Shown here piece by piece: positions 34,220 to 46,151 of a stretch of 64,000 bases of DNA (positions within the stretch are counted from its first letter, which is position 1; each line of letters starts with the position of its first letter). The position numbers were made by a program, and so were the translations under genes. The DNA comes from Porphyra umbilicalis (taxonomy: Eukaryota; Rhodophyta; Bangiophyceae; Bangiales; Bangiaceae), in contig KV919098.1 in the NCBI GenBank assembly GCA_002049455.2, positions 1 through 64,000 on the forward strand, given 5' to 3'. Below the pieces are notes generated by a model. The model was not told the DNA's origin. It did no database searches and worked only from the letters and a program-made list of their open reading frames with translations.

Positions 34220-35709
34220 TGTTTGCCGGGTCGGCGGCATGAAAATTTGTGTCGGCCGGCCTCCCCCTGTGCACGGGCGTGGCGGAAGAACTGAGACGAT
34301 AGCCAATCAGTGATCAGTGGAAGTCAGCCCTGTTGGGATACTGACCACTCGGTTGCTAGACTGGACAGTGACGGGGTCAAAATGTCCGGATTCGATCAAC
34401 TGGGCGGCCACCGTGCGCTAAGGCGCGCAGCCGTTTCGCACTGGCCCGTCCTCACAGGCGCGCGTTGTGGCTGTCGTTGCAGGCTGCGATTACAGTACAG
34501 AAAGGGGTCGTCCCCATTCGTATGGCTGCCGTCCTCACAGGCGCGCGTTGTGGTTGTAGTTGCAGGCCGCGATTACAGAAAGGGGTCGTCCCCATTCGTA
34601 TGGCTGCCAATGGCAGTACTCGCCAGCCGCCGCCATCATGGCGGGCCCATGATGAGCCACACGAGCGGGTGTCGGGCGCTACACACTGTACACCCGAGGC
34701 TCCTCTCGTTTTCACAGTGGTCAGCCCATGTTCACCATTGGCGCTGCCGTTGTGCCAGGATGCCCCGCAGGTTCTCCCCGGCAACACAAAGCCAGCCCGG
34801 CCACGAGTCAAGTCGTGTAGGGGTGGATGGCATTGCGAGACTGCACTTGCGTGCCCGACCACTGCGCGCTACACTGTAGGTAGGTGGTGCTCATGGCAGG
34901 TCCCGTCGCCACAGGAGCTCCGGTTGTCGACCGGCAGTTTCTTTGTTGCAAGCCACTCGTCCTTGTTGTGGCGCGACTTTGGGCAACCGACGGGCGACCT
35001 GGCGCTGCTTTCAGGCTCCAAGACGAGCTCCGCAGTCCGTGCAGGCCGCGCCGGCGCCGATGCGGATGTGGATGGCTCTCATGGCGAATGCTGAGCAGGC
35101 AATCGTCTCCCTTTTGCGCCAGCCCGAGCCACACCCCCGAGTCATTCTCCTGGTGTCCAGCTCCGCTCGTCCCAATGGAACACCAGCATGGTGCCGCAAA
35201 CCAAAGGGGAAGGCACCATGGCATGAAATCCGCCATTCTCGCGGTACGCCGAACCGCACCGCTCTCCAACAGTGTCCGTGACGACACCTGTCTTCTCCCC
35301 TCGGACGCGCGCCAGATGCTTGTACACCCGACCCAGTAAGAAAAAAACGCAAACAAGTAGCAACAGGCTCTTTGGGACGTGGGGCGGGTGCGTCAGCAAA
35401 CGGCTTTTGGGTGCCTCTTGGCAGACTCGCTCTGAATACGACACGCGTCGTGGCGGCTCTCTCCTCTACCACGTCTTGATCCACGCGCCGTGCTCGGCGC
35501 CCCCACCGAGCCCCCACCGCCCGCGTGCCCCCACGCGGTGGCGACGGGTGGCCTCAAACGACGGCGGCAACCATGGACGTGTCTCTTCGTGCATAGCATC
35601 ATTTGCGACGCGCACGGTCTGCCCCACCCACCCACCTACGCGCTCCCGGTGGTCCACCCACCCCAACCACGGCTTGTTCCCCCCCCCCCCACAAGAGCGG
35701 GTGAGGTGG
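34220..35709. other. AT-richer intergenic sequence with a local duplication
   Basis: Apart from the duplication at 34448-34613 I find no supported gene. Several short frames exist but none has protein-like composition over its length. Confidence 0.35.
34448..34613. repeat. Direct duplication of ~83 bp
   Basis: The block beginning gtcctcacaggcgcgcgttg at 34448 recurs at 34531, ending with cccattcgtatggctgcc in both copies. The second copy lacks a few bases of the first. Recent local tandem duplication. Confidence 0.85.
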
Positions 35710-36363
35710 ATGGCGTCGGCCGCAGCACCGAGCCCACCCACCGTCCCGCCCGAGGCGGTGGCAGAAGAACCAGCCCCCGCACGCCCCTTGGCCGCTCGAG
35801 GGTCGGCCAGCGGCACGGTCACGGACGACCCGCCCCCCTCCACCTCCTCCCCCGCCCCGTCTACCATCTGGAAAACACACGCCTACTCCCCGCACGCGCA
35901 CCGGGGGCTCTGCCCGCCCGCCGGCTCCCGCGGCGGCCGCCCGTTGCGCCATCCGCGGCGCGGCGCGCGGCCGGTTTGGCTACGCCACCTCGACGTGAGG
36001 GCGCTCCCGCCCCCCGCCTCCCCACCTTACCCCCCCCCCCCTCCCCCCCCCCCCCCCGCCTCCTCCCCCGCGAGACGCCCAGGAAGAAGCGCACAGCGCC
36101 ATGACAGCTGCCGGGTGTCGCGGCGCCCGGCGGCGCGGGCGCATACCGCCGCCGCCGAGTGGCGCGGCGCCCCCCGTCGCCACGGGTGGGGGTGCGACCG
36201 CGTCCGCCGCCCCAATGGGGGGGGAGGAGCCACGGCACGACCGGGAGGGCCGGGAAGGGGGAGGAGCCACGGCGTGACCGGCGGCGGGGGGGGGGCACGC
36301 CGGCGCCCGCGTGATGGCGGGCGGGGGAGGCCGCGCGCGCTGCGGCAGGCGGTCAACCATTGA
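35710..36363 (+). CDS. Possible small Pro/Ala-rich protein, weak
   Basis: The ATG at 35710 gives MASAAAPSPPTVPPEAVAEE with an acidic/Pro-rich N-terminus, followed by TVTDDPPPSTSSPAPSTIWK. After about 35880 the frame turns Arg/Pro-rich. Another frame reads IRGAARGRFGYATS just before a GTGAGG at about 35994, which could be a donor site. C-runs at 35679 and 36030-36057 could hide a frame change. I do not recognise it. It may be only a GC-rich open frame. Confidence 0.25.
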   Translation: MASAAAPSPPTVPPEAVAEEPAPARPLAARGSASGTVTDDPPPSTSSPAPSTIWKTHAYSPHAHRGLCPPAGSRGGRPLRHPRRGARPVWLRHLDVRALPPPASPPYPPPPPPPPPASSPARRPGRSAQRHDSCRVSRRPAARAHTAAAEWRGAPRRHGWGCDRVRRPNGGGGATARPGGPGRGRSHGVTGGGGGARRRPRDGGRGRPRALRQAVNH

Positions 36364-37343
36364 CGGGGCGCGGTGGCGCTCTCGGCGGCCGCTTCGTGCG
36401 CGCTTTTGATGCGGTTCCGGTCACGGGGCCAACGCCGTCCCGGCGATGCGCACACGACACCAGTCGGCACACGCCGCCCAGCGTCAATCGGCTCCGACGC
36501 ACCGCTCGCAGGTCAACACACCACGGCGTCTTGGATTGATACAGGCTTAGAGTGCACTTCAATTGGAAAACTATTTGTTGCAAGTGCGAGGAATTCGAGG
36601 CGCAGCTCAGAGCTCGTCACTCGAGTGCCTTCAGGTTGGTGCGCTCTCGGTGACCTGCACCGCCCGCTACGAGCGCCCACCTTGTCCGCGCCTTGCTACG
36701 CCCACCCCCGCCTGCCTCTACGCTCCCCCCCCCCCCCCCCCCCCCCCGGCATCGGACAGGCCCCCTAACATGCACCAGGCAGCCGCACTTGACGTGAGGC
36801 ATGTGGCAGGAGCCGGCCCGCCCGCTCGGCAACGTGGGCTTTCGTACGGACCGGGCAAGAGGCCGACGCCGCCGGGATCACGGCCGATCCCCCCGACATC
36901 AAGCCGGTGGTTTGCCACATTGGGGCCACGTCGAGGCCCCGGTCGTCCCACTTGGCAGCCGGGGCACCGTCGGACACGCGGCGCTGCAGGCGTGGCGCGT
37001 GCATCCCCACCGGCGGGCCGGCGCGGCGACGGCGGCAGCGGTGACGCCCGGCGGCACGGCGGTGGCGGGTGACGGCGTCGCCGCCGCCCTTGTCGGGGGT
37101 GCCCACCCCCCCCAATTCCGGCAACCGTGGCGTCCACTGTCCGGCCGGTCGCAGGCGCCGGTCCATGACGCGGCGCGTCGCTCGACGCCTCGGAAAGTTT
37201 CGCGTGCGACCGTTTCGGACAAACAAGCAGAGCACCGGGCTGCTGCTCCGAGACCATCTGGAGGAACCGCGTTCGCCTTCTTCTTTATTGATTAACCGCC
37301 CCCGAGCCCCCGCACCCCGCACGCACGCGGCGGCGCCGCCGCC
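36364..37343. other. Spacer with no supported gene
   Basis: Contains a C-run at 36726-36748 and GC-rich ordinary sequence. Short open frames on both strands lack convincing protein character. Confidence 0.35.
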
Positions 37344-37534
37344 CTACACAAACCAGTTGCCAATGCCCGCCACCCCCGACACGAGCGCCCCAAACGACGT
37401 GCGGCGGCGCGTGCGGCCGACGCGGTTGCCCCCCTCCCCCCGTCCAACGAGGCGACGCCCCGCTCCAACGAGGGTCGCGGCGGCGCACACGCCGCCCGCC
37501 CCGCGCCGCCCACGTGGCGCCGCGGCAGCCCCGC

Positions 37535-37573
<39 letters not shown>

Positions 37574-39921
37574 CGCCGTCGCCACCCCCACCGCCGACGA
37601 GGGCGGCGGCGCCGACGGCAGGCAGCCGCTGACCTTGCACGCGGCCGGGCGGCGCGGGGGCTTGGCCGCCGCCGCCACTGGCGCGCGCACCTTGGAGCCG
37701 GCGGGCAGGCTCGGCCGCCGCCCCGCGGGCGGCACCCCCCCCCCCCGACCCCCACCGCCGTGCCATTGCCCGGCGGCGGGAGCGGCGGCAGCTGTGCGGT
37801 CGCCGCCCGCTGCCCGTCGGCGGGGGCGTCGACGAGGTCCCGCAGCGGCTGCCGCCGCCGCCGAGGATCCTCCCGCGACCGCCGCCCGTCGGCCGCAGGC
37901 GCGGTGGGGCCGTCGGGCAACACGGACCAGCCGGTCGTGTCGTACCGCACGACCGCGGGGGGGGGGTGGGGCGCCGCGGGCGGCGGCCCCACGGGCGGGC
38001 GGCGGCCGCCGCAGCCGCCGCCGGCCCCGGCGCCGGCGCCCCCCCCCGGCGCGCCCCCCTCCCCGTCGGCCGACGTGTCGAGCGTCGGCAGCGACTGCAC
38101 GCGGCGCCACGGGTGCGGCGGCGCACCATTGGCGCCGCCGACCGTCGCGAGCGGCCGCCCCCCTCCCCGTCAGCCCACACGACGGTGCGGGTGCGGCGGG
38201 CGGGGGTCGGCCGCTTGACGGCTCTGCCCGGCGGGCTCCGCGCCGCCCGCTTGGTCGGCGGCGGCGACGGGGGCGGGGACCCCGCCAGGGACAGGTGCGG
38301 CATCGTGTCCCCGCCGGGCGGCGGCGGTGGCGGCGGCGTGACGGGCGACGGGGAGGCGGGGGAGGGGGAGACGGGGGACGGCGGCAGCGGCAGCGGCAGC
38401 GGCAGGGACGCGGGGCCGTCGCGGCGGCGCGCGCGGCGCTGTCGGCGGGGGCGGGGGCGGCGGGGCTCGGGCGCGGGCGCGGGGGTGCCCGACTCGCCCC
38501 ACGACGGGAAGGGGCGCACAAAGCTTGCCGCCGCCGCCGGCGGGGCGCCCGCATAGGGCGACCGCCGCCGCGGCCGCCGGTTGGCGAGCGTCGCTTCCGA
38601 CGCGCGGCGGGCGGTGGCGCCACCGTGAAAGGGCCCGGTCGGGGCGTCCAAGCTCCCGCGCCGCCCCCCGCCCATCCACCCGCCGCCGCCGCCGTCGACG
38701 CTGTCGTCCGTGTCGGCCGTGTCGCCCTCCTCCTCGCTCGTGCCCCACACGTCGGCCGCGCCCGCGTCTGGGCCGAGCGACGCGGCGGCGGCGGGCGCCA
38801 CGCCCGCCGACCGCCGCGCGACCGCCACCGCCGCCGCGTCGACGACCGCCACGGCCGGGAGGGGCGGCGCCCAGATGCCCGCCGCCGGCACCGCCACGGC
38901 GGCCGCTGGCGGGCCACCGACCGGCGGCCCCGCCGGCAGCTGGTGCAAAAAGTCATTGCGCATCACCTGCAAGACGGCGGAGAGGGTGTCGTGCCGCAAA
39001 TCCCGCTCCTCGGCGGCGGGCACCCGCTGCGCGAGCGCCGTCGTTGCGCGCCGCGACGGCTCTGTGACGCGCAGGCGGCCGCCCATGCGGCACCGGTCGA
39101 GGGCGCCGTCAAAGGACGCTTCCCGGCGGCCGGCGGGCGGCCGCTCCCGCGCCACCGCCGGGGTCGGCCGCGGCACGGCCATGACCTCCTCGGTGGTGGT
39201 GAGGATTTCGTCGGGGCTCACCGCCCACTCGGGGCACCCGTAGCCGCCCCACCGGCCGACGACGCGGCCGTCGCGGGTGACGAGCGCCACGCGGGGGGCG
39301 CCGGGGGGGGCCCCGCCGGGGGGGGTACCCCCCGCGCCCGCCTTGTCGGCGGGCGCCGGGCTGCCCAGCGAACAGCCCGACGTGCAGTCCATGCCGGCGA
39401 GGAGGTGGTGGAACAGGCGGCGGCCGGCGCTCAGGCCGCCCCCCCCCCGCCGCCCCCGCCAGCCGCGTCCCTCCGACCGACGGCGCCACCACCGCCGGCG
39501 CTTCCCCTCCCCCCCCCCCCCTCCCCCGCGTGACACGACCCCGACGGGACCGCCGGCGGCGGCAACACCGTCTCCGCGTCGAGGGCGGCGAGGAGCGACC
39601 CGTCCGTGTCGCCCACGACCAACACCCGCCGCCGGAGCGTTGGGGTGGCGAGCAACCCCGCCCGCCGCGCGTCATCGTCGGCGGCGGTTTGGGGGCCGGC
39701 GGCGAGCAACAGCAGCGCCGCGTCGGCGGTGCGGAGGCGGCGGGCGAGCGCCGGCACCGCCGACCAGCGGGCGGGGAACGTTGGGGGGGCGGACGGGGGG
39801 CGGTCCGCCTCGGGAGAGCCCCTCGGCTCGGGCGGGGGGGGGGGGGCGGGGGGGTGTAGGCGCAGAGGATGACGAGGGAGCGCTCCAGGCGCGCCGCCCG
39901 GTACACGTCGAGCGCCGACAT
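37344..39921 (-). CDS. Unrecognised protein with a small globular N-terminus, frame-interrupted
   Basis: The ATG at 39921 gives MSALDVYRAARLERSLVILC, a plausible globular start. After a frame change at the G/C run near 39837-39846 comes ALARRLRTADAALLLLAAGP, then TPTLRRRVLVVGDTDGSLLA. After another near 39440-39520 come RVALVTRDGRVVGRWGGYGC, PEWAVSPDEILTTTEEVMAV and a helix-like HDTLSAVLQVMRNDFLHQLP. The middle is Pro/Ser/Arg-rich with an acidic EEEGDTADTDDS patch. The C-terminus reads RRRTSFGALVSGVAGIGNWF and ends at 37344. The alternating strand/helix pattern of the first 200 residues suggests an alpha/beta domain. I do not recognise the family. Confidence 0.45.
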
Positions 39922-41858
39922 GGTAGGGGTGGGGGTGGGGGTGGGGGGATCGGTGGACGGGGGTTGGGACGGGGGGGATTGTAGGGGGTGGGAACAAGAG
40001 CAGGGATCCAACGAGGGGATGTGGGGGACGGCCGCCACCGCGCGGGTCGGCGGGGCCAGGTATGAGCGGCACAAAAGGGGCGGGTAAACAGTGCGGCGCA
40101 CAGCGCGATGGGCGCGGCAACCGACCCACGGAGGCGCCGGTCACCACCGCGGTCGACGCCCCCGCTGACAACCGCAAGCGTTTGCACCAACAGTGGCTAC
40201 ACAGAGGTATAGTACGGGCCCGTCGTCCGACACTGTGCGAAGGGGGGTCAGACGGACACCACCGTCAACGTGTCTGCTCAGGCCACCGGCAAAGCGTCGT
40301 TGACGGCGCCGCGTCGGACGCGGCTCGCGCTGACCGCCACGGGGCGGGGGTGAAAGACGCCACGAGGTCCTCAAGTGTGGCGTGCGTGCGTCGGAAGGAG
40401 CGGGGCCGTGGGACGCCCGGCCGTCCCGTGGACGACTACGTCGCCGCTGCTGCGCATCGGGTGGTGGTCCAGCACGAGCGGGCGAGCGGGCGCCGCACAC
40501 AGGCAAGGGGGCACACGGCCACCATATCAGGGCGTCGGGCGCGCGTTCCCGCCAACCCACCACTGATGACGGGCGACCCGGTGCCGGACAGTCCCCCCTG
40601 GCGCAGCAGCAGCAGTCCACGCTCGCCGGTCAAGCCACATACGTGGGCGGTGCCGCCACGCAAGGCCCGCCCTTCACGCCGTTTCGACGGCGGGAGGGGC
40701 GCCACGCGGGTGTTGCTGGGGGCACCCCAAACTTCCCGCCACGGTCGGGCTCGCACCGCGCCGGGGTGGTGCTGTGGCCGGCCCCGTGGGCGGCCGGTCC
40801 GCCCAGACAATCCCGCGAGCGGCGCGCGCACGCCGTTCTTGTGGCCCATCGGGGGGCACGCTGGCTCGGGTCCCGGTGCTCCACAGGGCGCCCACCCGCG
40901 CGGCCGCGGCCCGACGCTGGAGCGTGCTGGCCCGGCGCCGCGGAGCGGACCGCCACGCGCGGGCCGCTGCCCACCAATGAGCGTGCGCACGCGGGCGCCG
41001 ACCCCGGACGGTGAAGGTCCCTGACGCGCGGTCACCGTCCACGGTGGGGCAACACGCGGGTCCTTCGAACGGTGTGGTGTCAGGTGCGACCCACCAGGGC
41101 CAGTGGTAGACAGCCATCATCCCGCTCAGTTGTCCGACTGGGGGACCCGCCCCAGTGGCGGTGTACCCGGAACTCCCGACTCTGAGGCCCATGGTCGACA
41201 GGTGACGGTCCCGTGCAACCAGCTGCTCCGCCTTAATTCAACGCGGGGCCCCGCACCGCGTGGTCCACGAAGGGAATGGGTGGCGGTGCCAGGCCGGTTG
41301 CCCCACGGGGCCGCCATCAGCGGGCGAAACGCCACCCAGGCTCGGCGACGGGACGCGCCCCGTAGTGGGTCGTCTCCCCACGTGCGCCGCGAGCCCCGTG
41401 CGGGACTGCAGCCAGAGCGCCTTTGCAGCTGGGTGCCAAAAGGGGAAAGCCAAACGCCGGTCCGGCACGAAACGTATCGTCGCCACACCGGTGGGGGTGT
41501 GGATCTCCGCCACGCCTCTCCACCCGCTTTGGGCGTGGAGCGCGGGAAAGACCACGCGGCCACCCGACAACGCGCCTTGGCCTCCGCCTCGCCTCGTGGT
41601 TGGCCAACCTGTCCCGTGCCGCCGTGTGGCGAGGTCGCATAGCACACACTGTCGGTGAAAAAGTGGCGGGAAAACGCGCAACTTCTTTGCCGGTGTGCAC
41701 GCTGAGCGGCGATTTCAAGGGGAGCTGATGCAAAGCTGGACTCTGCTCACACAGGCAGCCGCATTTTCGCGACCGCTCCGTTGATTGGCGCTCTGGCGGC
41801 ATGGCGTCGCCAGGTGTAACCACCAGCAGCTGCCTTCACCTCCATCGTGGTTTGATAC
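39922..41858. other. GC-rich intergenic sequence, no gene seen
   Basis: Even, high-GC sequence without C/G runs after about 40100 and without recognisable proteins on either strand, although several frames are open. Confidence 0.35.
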
Positions 41859-42186
41859 TCAGGATGCCGCCCCTGTCGCCCCGTGCGGCGTCGCCGCTGT
41901 CTGTACCGCCCACGCCGACTGCGTGACCGACCCCGCCCGCAGCCAATGTCGCCCCGCCACACGGCGTGCCAGCGCGAGGACATGGGTTTGGCCGTCCGAG
42001 TAGAGGTTGACCCAGAGGGACAACTCCTCCATGGCGGCAAAGCAAGCGGCGAGCGTCGACCACCGCTCCTTGTCGAGGGTGTCGACCGACCGCCAGGAGA
42101 GAGACGGAAGCGCGGATGCGCTTGATGAACGGGGCAGACACGTAGTCTACAAAGGAGGGCGAAGAGCCGCCCGCCCAAGGGCCCAT
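41859..42186 (-). pseudogene. Short broken gene with a 4-bp duplication
   Basis: The ATG at 42186 opens MGPWAGGSSPSFVDYVSAPF followed by IKRIRASVSLLAV. The frame then leaves protein-like sequence because cgac is tandemly duplicated at 42083-42090. In the shifted frame the sequence continues as DTLDKERWSTLAACFAAMEE, LSLWVNLYSDGQTHVLALAR and a tail ending TGAAS with a stop at 41859. A 4-bp duplication is what a small insertion or a transposon footprint would leave. About 107 residues in total; no family recognised. It might also be one exon of a larger gene. Confidence 0.5.
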
Positions 42187-42998
42187 CTTTCTACGCGCGG
42201 GGCGCCTGGCTGACCGCCTCCACGGTTGCCAACCGAGGAACTCGGCTGTACTGGTGCGTACCCCCGCCGTAGTCGGCGTGCCGGACGAGCCGGCGTGCGG
42301 GGCCCCGAGCGGCGCGGCGGCGGCGGTGGCTCGACGTCCGCTACGCGGCGCATCCGTGGGTCCGCTGCGGGCGTGACGGGCAAAAGGGGGGGTGCCCCTG
42401 GGGGGGGGCGCACCCTGGCGCCAGAGCGGGCGGGGGAGCCGCCGCCCCGCGCGGCTGACCGCGTGGCTGACCGCGCGGGCGCCGGCGACGCAGTGGCGGC
42501 TCGGCGGGGGGGTGGGGGGGCTGGCGAGTCTCGCAGGGAGGGGCTTCCCGGAGAGTCTGGCGGGAGGGATGCGTTGTGCGGTTCAGGCAGTGGCGCTTTC
42601 GTCTGGTGTGGTTTGTGTGATTGCCTGTTTTGTCTGTTTGGTTTCTCCCGGGCGGTTTCCGCTCCCAGCCGTGGGGAGTGGCACGCTCCGAGGCTGTTTG
42701 TTGTGATCTGAACCGCCCGCGGCCAACGTTGCGAAGGGGTTGGCGGGGCCCATCCACCCCCGAGGATGTTGCGCGCGACGAGGCCGGGGGTGCGGGAGTC
42801 CCCAAGGCCTAGAGTTGCCGTGGCCGTGGTCGCGGTGCTGGTGGCGTCGGCTGCTGTAATGTTGTCGCCACTGCCGTCTTTAACGTCGTGGAACAACATC
42901 ACGCATCACGATTTTCTCCCCGCACGGTGGGCATAAGTGAAAGAAAAAAACAGAGCCAGAGAGCAAAACACGCGCTCTATTACATCGCCGCTCGGTGC
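42187..42998. other. Spacer, nothing recognised
   Basis: Contains G-run-rich plus-strand frames (42226-42711) with unlikely Arg/Gly composition. No supported gene. Confidence 0.35.
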
Positions 42999-43920
42999 TC
43001 ACGTGAGCACCTGCCACCGCTTGAGCGGTGGCGGCCGCTTGCCATTCTCAAACTCTTGCGGCTTGCGCATGGCTGGCTGGGGGTTCCAACACGGCTCCCT
43101 CCGGCAATTCCACGGGTTGGTGACCGAGCTCATGCACCTCCCGCCGCGGTTGTCCACAAACTCTGGCTGGTAGCTGTCTTGGACCGGGTCGCCGCCTTGG
43201 ATCCGTATTTCCGCGCAGCTCCAATAGGTACCCAGTCCGTAGCCACCAAACCAGGCAAAGCCGAGCACGTAGTCACCATCGGGAAAGACGGGGGGAATCT
43301 TGACCCACTGCTGGTACCGGCGACCGAGGTTGTCGTTGCCGCACTCTGACTGGCTGCGGTTGGGGCATGGCACCTCACCATGCTCCCAGCACGACCAGCG
43401 GAAGGCGTTTCGGTGATGGACGTTGTGGTTGTACCGGTGCTTTGTCGGAACCAAGGTCAGCCTCATGAAGCCGTCTGCTCGTGGGCCATGCAGAGCGCGA
43501 GGGTACGAGGCAGCGAAGCGAGTTGGTCAGCACATGCCTCCCTCAACACCCGCCAAGAGACGTGCTGTGGGGATTCCCGACGGGATGGACGCGGAGGGAA
43601 ACCAAAGATGTCAAGCAAAGCGTAGTAGGTAGCAACGTACTCTTGTGCCTGTTCCTGAAGTAGATGACCTTCATGACCGATCCCCGCCCGTGGGTCTCGA
43701 TCTTGTAGTTCGGGCGCTTGAATTCACGAGAACACGGGCCGTGGCAATCCTTGATGTAGGGCGGCTTGCCTCCCAGGCGGCAACTTTCGTCAAATTCCCG
43801 GGTCAACGGGCTGACCAACGACGAGTGGCCCGACGTGCCCATCACGTCGCCGAGGCAGCCAGCAGCGAGCAGCAGCAGCATCACCACCCACCGCATGTGG
43901 CGCCCGCAGTCGGCCGCCAT
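42999..43920 (-). CDS. Secreted LPMO-like (chitin-binding type-4/AA10-AA15-like) copper protein, two exons
   Basis: Exon 1 is 43920-43641 and exon 2 is 43474-42999. The 166-bp intron starts GTACGT and ends GAGCAG. Spliced length is 756 nt, giving 251 residues. The start MAADCGRHMRWVVMLLLLAA is a signal peptide. Cleavage after GTSG would leave His as residue 1 (HSSLVSPLTREFDESC), as the copper-binding histidine brace of lytic polysaccharide monooxygenases requires. The splice joins FRNRH to KNGFMRLTLVP, matching the RNxH...G-F-x-R-L-T-L-V-P motif with the second brace His. Later, NAFRWSCWEHGEVPC and WVKIPPVFPDGDYVLGFAWF are followed by TYWSCAEIRI, also family-typical. Such enzymes cut chitin, cellulose or other glycans oxidatively. 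The substrate is not readable. A second ATG at 43896 would also work. Confidence 0.72.
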
Positions 43921-44825
43921 GTCGCCGCCGCGTCGGGGAGTGCCCTTTGTCGGGTGGCCACGCTGGTGAGCCCGGCCGTCGGACCGCCAAAAGAAGAGAT
44001 AGAGGGGTGTGGAAGAGAGCGTGGCCAAGTGCGCGGGACCCAACACGCGGCGACAGGGAAAGACCAAGACATTGGCGTGCCCCGCGAGCCCCGTCAGGTG
44101 AGTGTTGCCCTGTGGCAGCGGGCGGCGCTTGCGAGGGCAAAGCGAGAGCGGTTTGAAGCGGCACTGTCTGTGCTCAAGCGTGCTGGGAGCACCGCCTGAG
44201 CGCCGCCTGCGGCGCCTGGGACAGCGGTCGTTCTGGGCGCGTCGTGCGTGTCCAATGTACCGGGGCGTTAAGGGACCAAACGTAGGACACCGCGGACGGG
44301 TGGGCCCCGCGCGGCGGATGGGGATCACAATACCACTGCTTGCGCTGCGGTGCGTAGGATGAGAGCACCACGGATTGGGTATGTACTGTATGTTGAGAGG
44401 CCGGAAAGCGGGCCTGACAAAACCACACGATCAGCTGTCGACTGGGGATCAGGGGACCGACTACCAACCCCGCAGCAGCGCGGGCTGGCTCATCCGGCAC
44501 GCTGGGGCGCACGACGTTGAGCAGGCCACGCAGAAGACATCCAGCTGGATGCCTGCAGGCAGACGATCGGCGAGCAGATTACAAGAAAGAAGGTATTTAA
44601 TGTGCAAAATGTTTTCTGTGGATATGTAGTTGATTGATCCTGATGCGTTCGTGCTCCTTGCTGTCCAGACCGACTGCCAAGCACCAGTTCCACGCCGCTC
44701 GTGTCAGTGCGTGCCGCCGACTAGACTACTTCCCAACATCCCGTCCACGCCCCCCACTATCCCCCTCACCTCATCATCTCGGCTGTTGTGCGTACTTTCC
44801 CTGCCTTTCCTCACCTGCCGTCACC
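43921..44825. other. Divergent intergenic region between LPMO-like and PPPDE genes
   Basis: Ordinary sequence, AT-richer from about 44540 to 44640, that should hold both promoters. No gene or repeat seen. Confidence 0.4.
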
Positions 44826-46151
44826 ATGGCCTCCCACCCCGTCGTCCTCCACGTTTACGACCTATCTGGCGGCATGGCCGCCCAGTTTGCGCCCGCCCTC
44901 GGCATCCCCATTGACGGCATTTGGCACACGGGCGTCGTCGTGCACGGCACCGAGTTTTACTATGGCGGCGGCATTTGCGCCGACCCGCCCGGTCGCACGC
45001 CCTACGGCACGCCCGTGTCGACCCACTCCGTCGGCACGACGGGCGTCTCCCGCGACGCCTTCACCGCCCACCTGCGGGGGGTGCTCGGGCCGGCCTTCAC
45101 GGCCGCCACGTACCACCTGCTCGACCACAATTGCAACCACTTTTCCGCCGCCGCCGTCGCGCACCTGTGCGGCCCCGACGCGCGCATCCCGGCCTACATT
45201 TCCGACTTGCCGGCGGTGGCGCTGGCGAGCCCCCTCGGCGCCCTCCTCCGCCAATCCCTCGACGGCATGCAGGCGCAGATTCGGGACGCGTCGGCGGGGC
45301 ACGAGTTGGCGGGTGTGGCGGGCGGGGGGCCCCGCGGGCGGCGCCCGCCGCCGCCGCCGCCCCCTGAGGAGACGGCGCTCGCGCGCGCGGTGCGGACGCC
45401 GGTCGTGGCAGCCGTCGGGGCCACCCCCAAAATCGTCGCCGCGCTCGCCGCCGCGGACCCCGCCTTTGGCGCCCCCCCCGCTGACGGGCGGCCGCCCGTG
45501 GCGGACCTCCTCGCCTCCCTCGCCCGGGCGCCGTCGTTTGCGGCGCTCGACTTGCTGCGGTTGGCGGCCGCCGAGGCGGGGCCGCGGTCCGCCGCCGTGG
45601 CGGCCGCCCTCCCGTCGCTCCTCGCGGCCTACGCGGTGCCGGCGGGGGCGTCCCCGCTGGCGGCCACCAGCGCCGCCGCCGCGGCGGCGGGGTGGATGAT
45701 GACCCTCCGCGCGGCCGTCAACCTCCTCGCGCTGGAGGCGACGGCGCGGCCGCTGCTCGCAGCCGCCGCGCCCGCCGGCGGGACGGTCGCTGCGCAGATG
45801 GCGGCGGCGCTCGCGCCCGCCGTGGGGGGGCCGACCGCGGGCGTGCGCGTCGCGGGCGCGCTGCTGTGTCGGGCGCTCGCGCGCGCCGCCGTGCACGGGT
45901 GGGGCGGCGGCGAGGACGGGGCGACGGCGGTGGTGGACGCGGCGGCGGGTCGGCTGGGTGGCGCCGGCGGCCCGCCCGCGCCCGCCGAGGAGGCGGAGCA
46001 CCTGCTGACGGCCGTTGGGGTGGCGGTCGGCGGGTGGCCGGCGCTGGGCGGGCTCGTCGCGGCGATGGGCGTTGACCTTGGGCGGTATGGCCAAGGCGGG
46101 GTGGCGGCGGAGCTGCGGCGGCTCCTCGAGGCGGTCAATGGAGCGGGGTAG
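44826..46151 (+). CDS. PPPDE/DeSI-type isopeptidase with C-terminal PUL-like domain
   Basis: Unbroken frame of 441 residues from the ATG at 44826, which sits in a CACCATGG context. Residues 5-165 are a PPPDE peptidase domain. VVLHVYDLSGGMA opens it, GIWHTGVVVHG carries the catalytic His34, and YHLLDHNCNHFS carries the nucleophile Cys103. GGGICADPPGRTPYG is also family-typical. These enzymes remove SUMO or ubiquitin-like modifiers from proteins. Residues from about 225 to the end form an Ala/Leu-rich helical repeat resembling the PUL/armadillo-like region found fused to PPPDE in other eukaryotes, where it binds Cdc48/p97. The His and Cys pair is intact. It converges on the CBM48 gene with a 422-bp gap. 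Confidence 0.88.
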   Translation: MASHPVVLHVYDLSGGMAAQFAPALGIPIDGIWHTGVVVHGTEFYYGGGICADPPGRTPYGTPVSTHSVGTTGVSRDAFTAHLRGVLGPAFTAATYHLLDHNCNHFSAAAVAHLCGPDARIPAYISDLPAVALASPLGALLRQSLDGMQAQIRDASAGHELAGVAGGGPRGRRPPPPPPPEETALARAVRTPVVAAVGATPKIVAALAAADPAFGAPPADGRPPVADLLASLARAPSFAALDLLRLAAAEAGPRSAAVAAALPSLLAAYAVPAGASPLAATSAAAAAAGWMMTLRAAVNLLALEATARPLLAAAAPAGGTVAAQMAAALAPAVGGPTAGVRVAGALLCRALARAAVHGWGGGEDGATAVVDAAAGRLGGAGGPPAPAEEAEHLLTAVGVAVGGWPALGGLVAAMGVDLGRYGQGGVAAELRRLLEAVNGAG

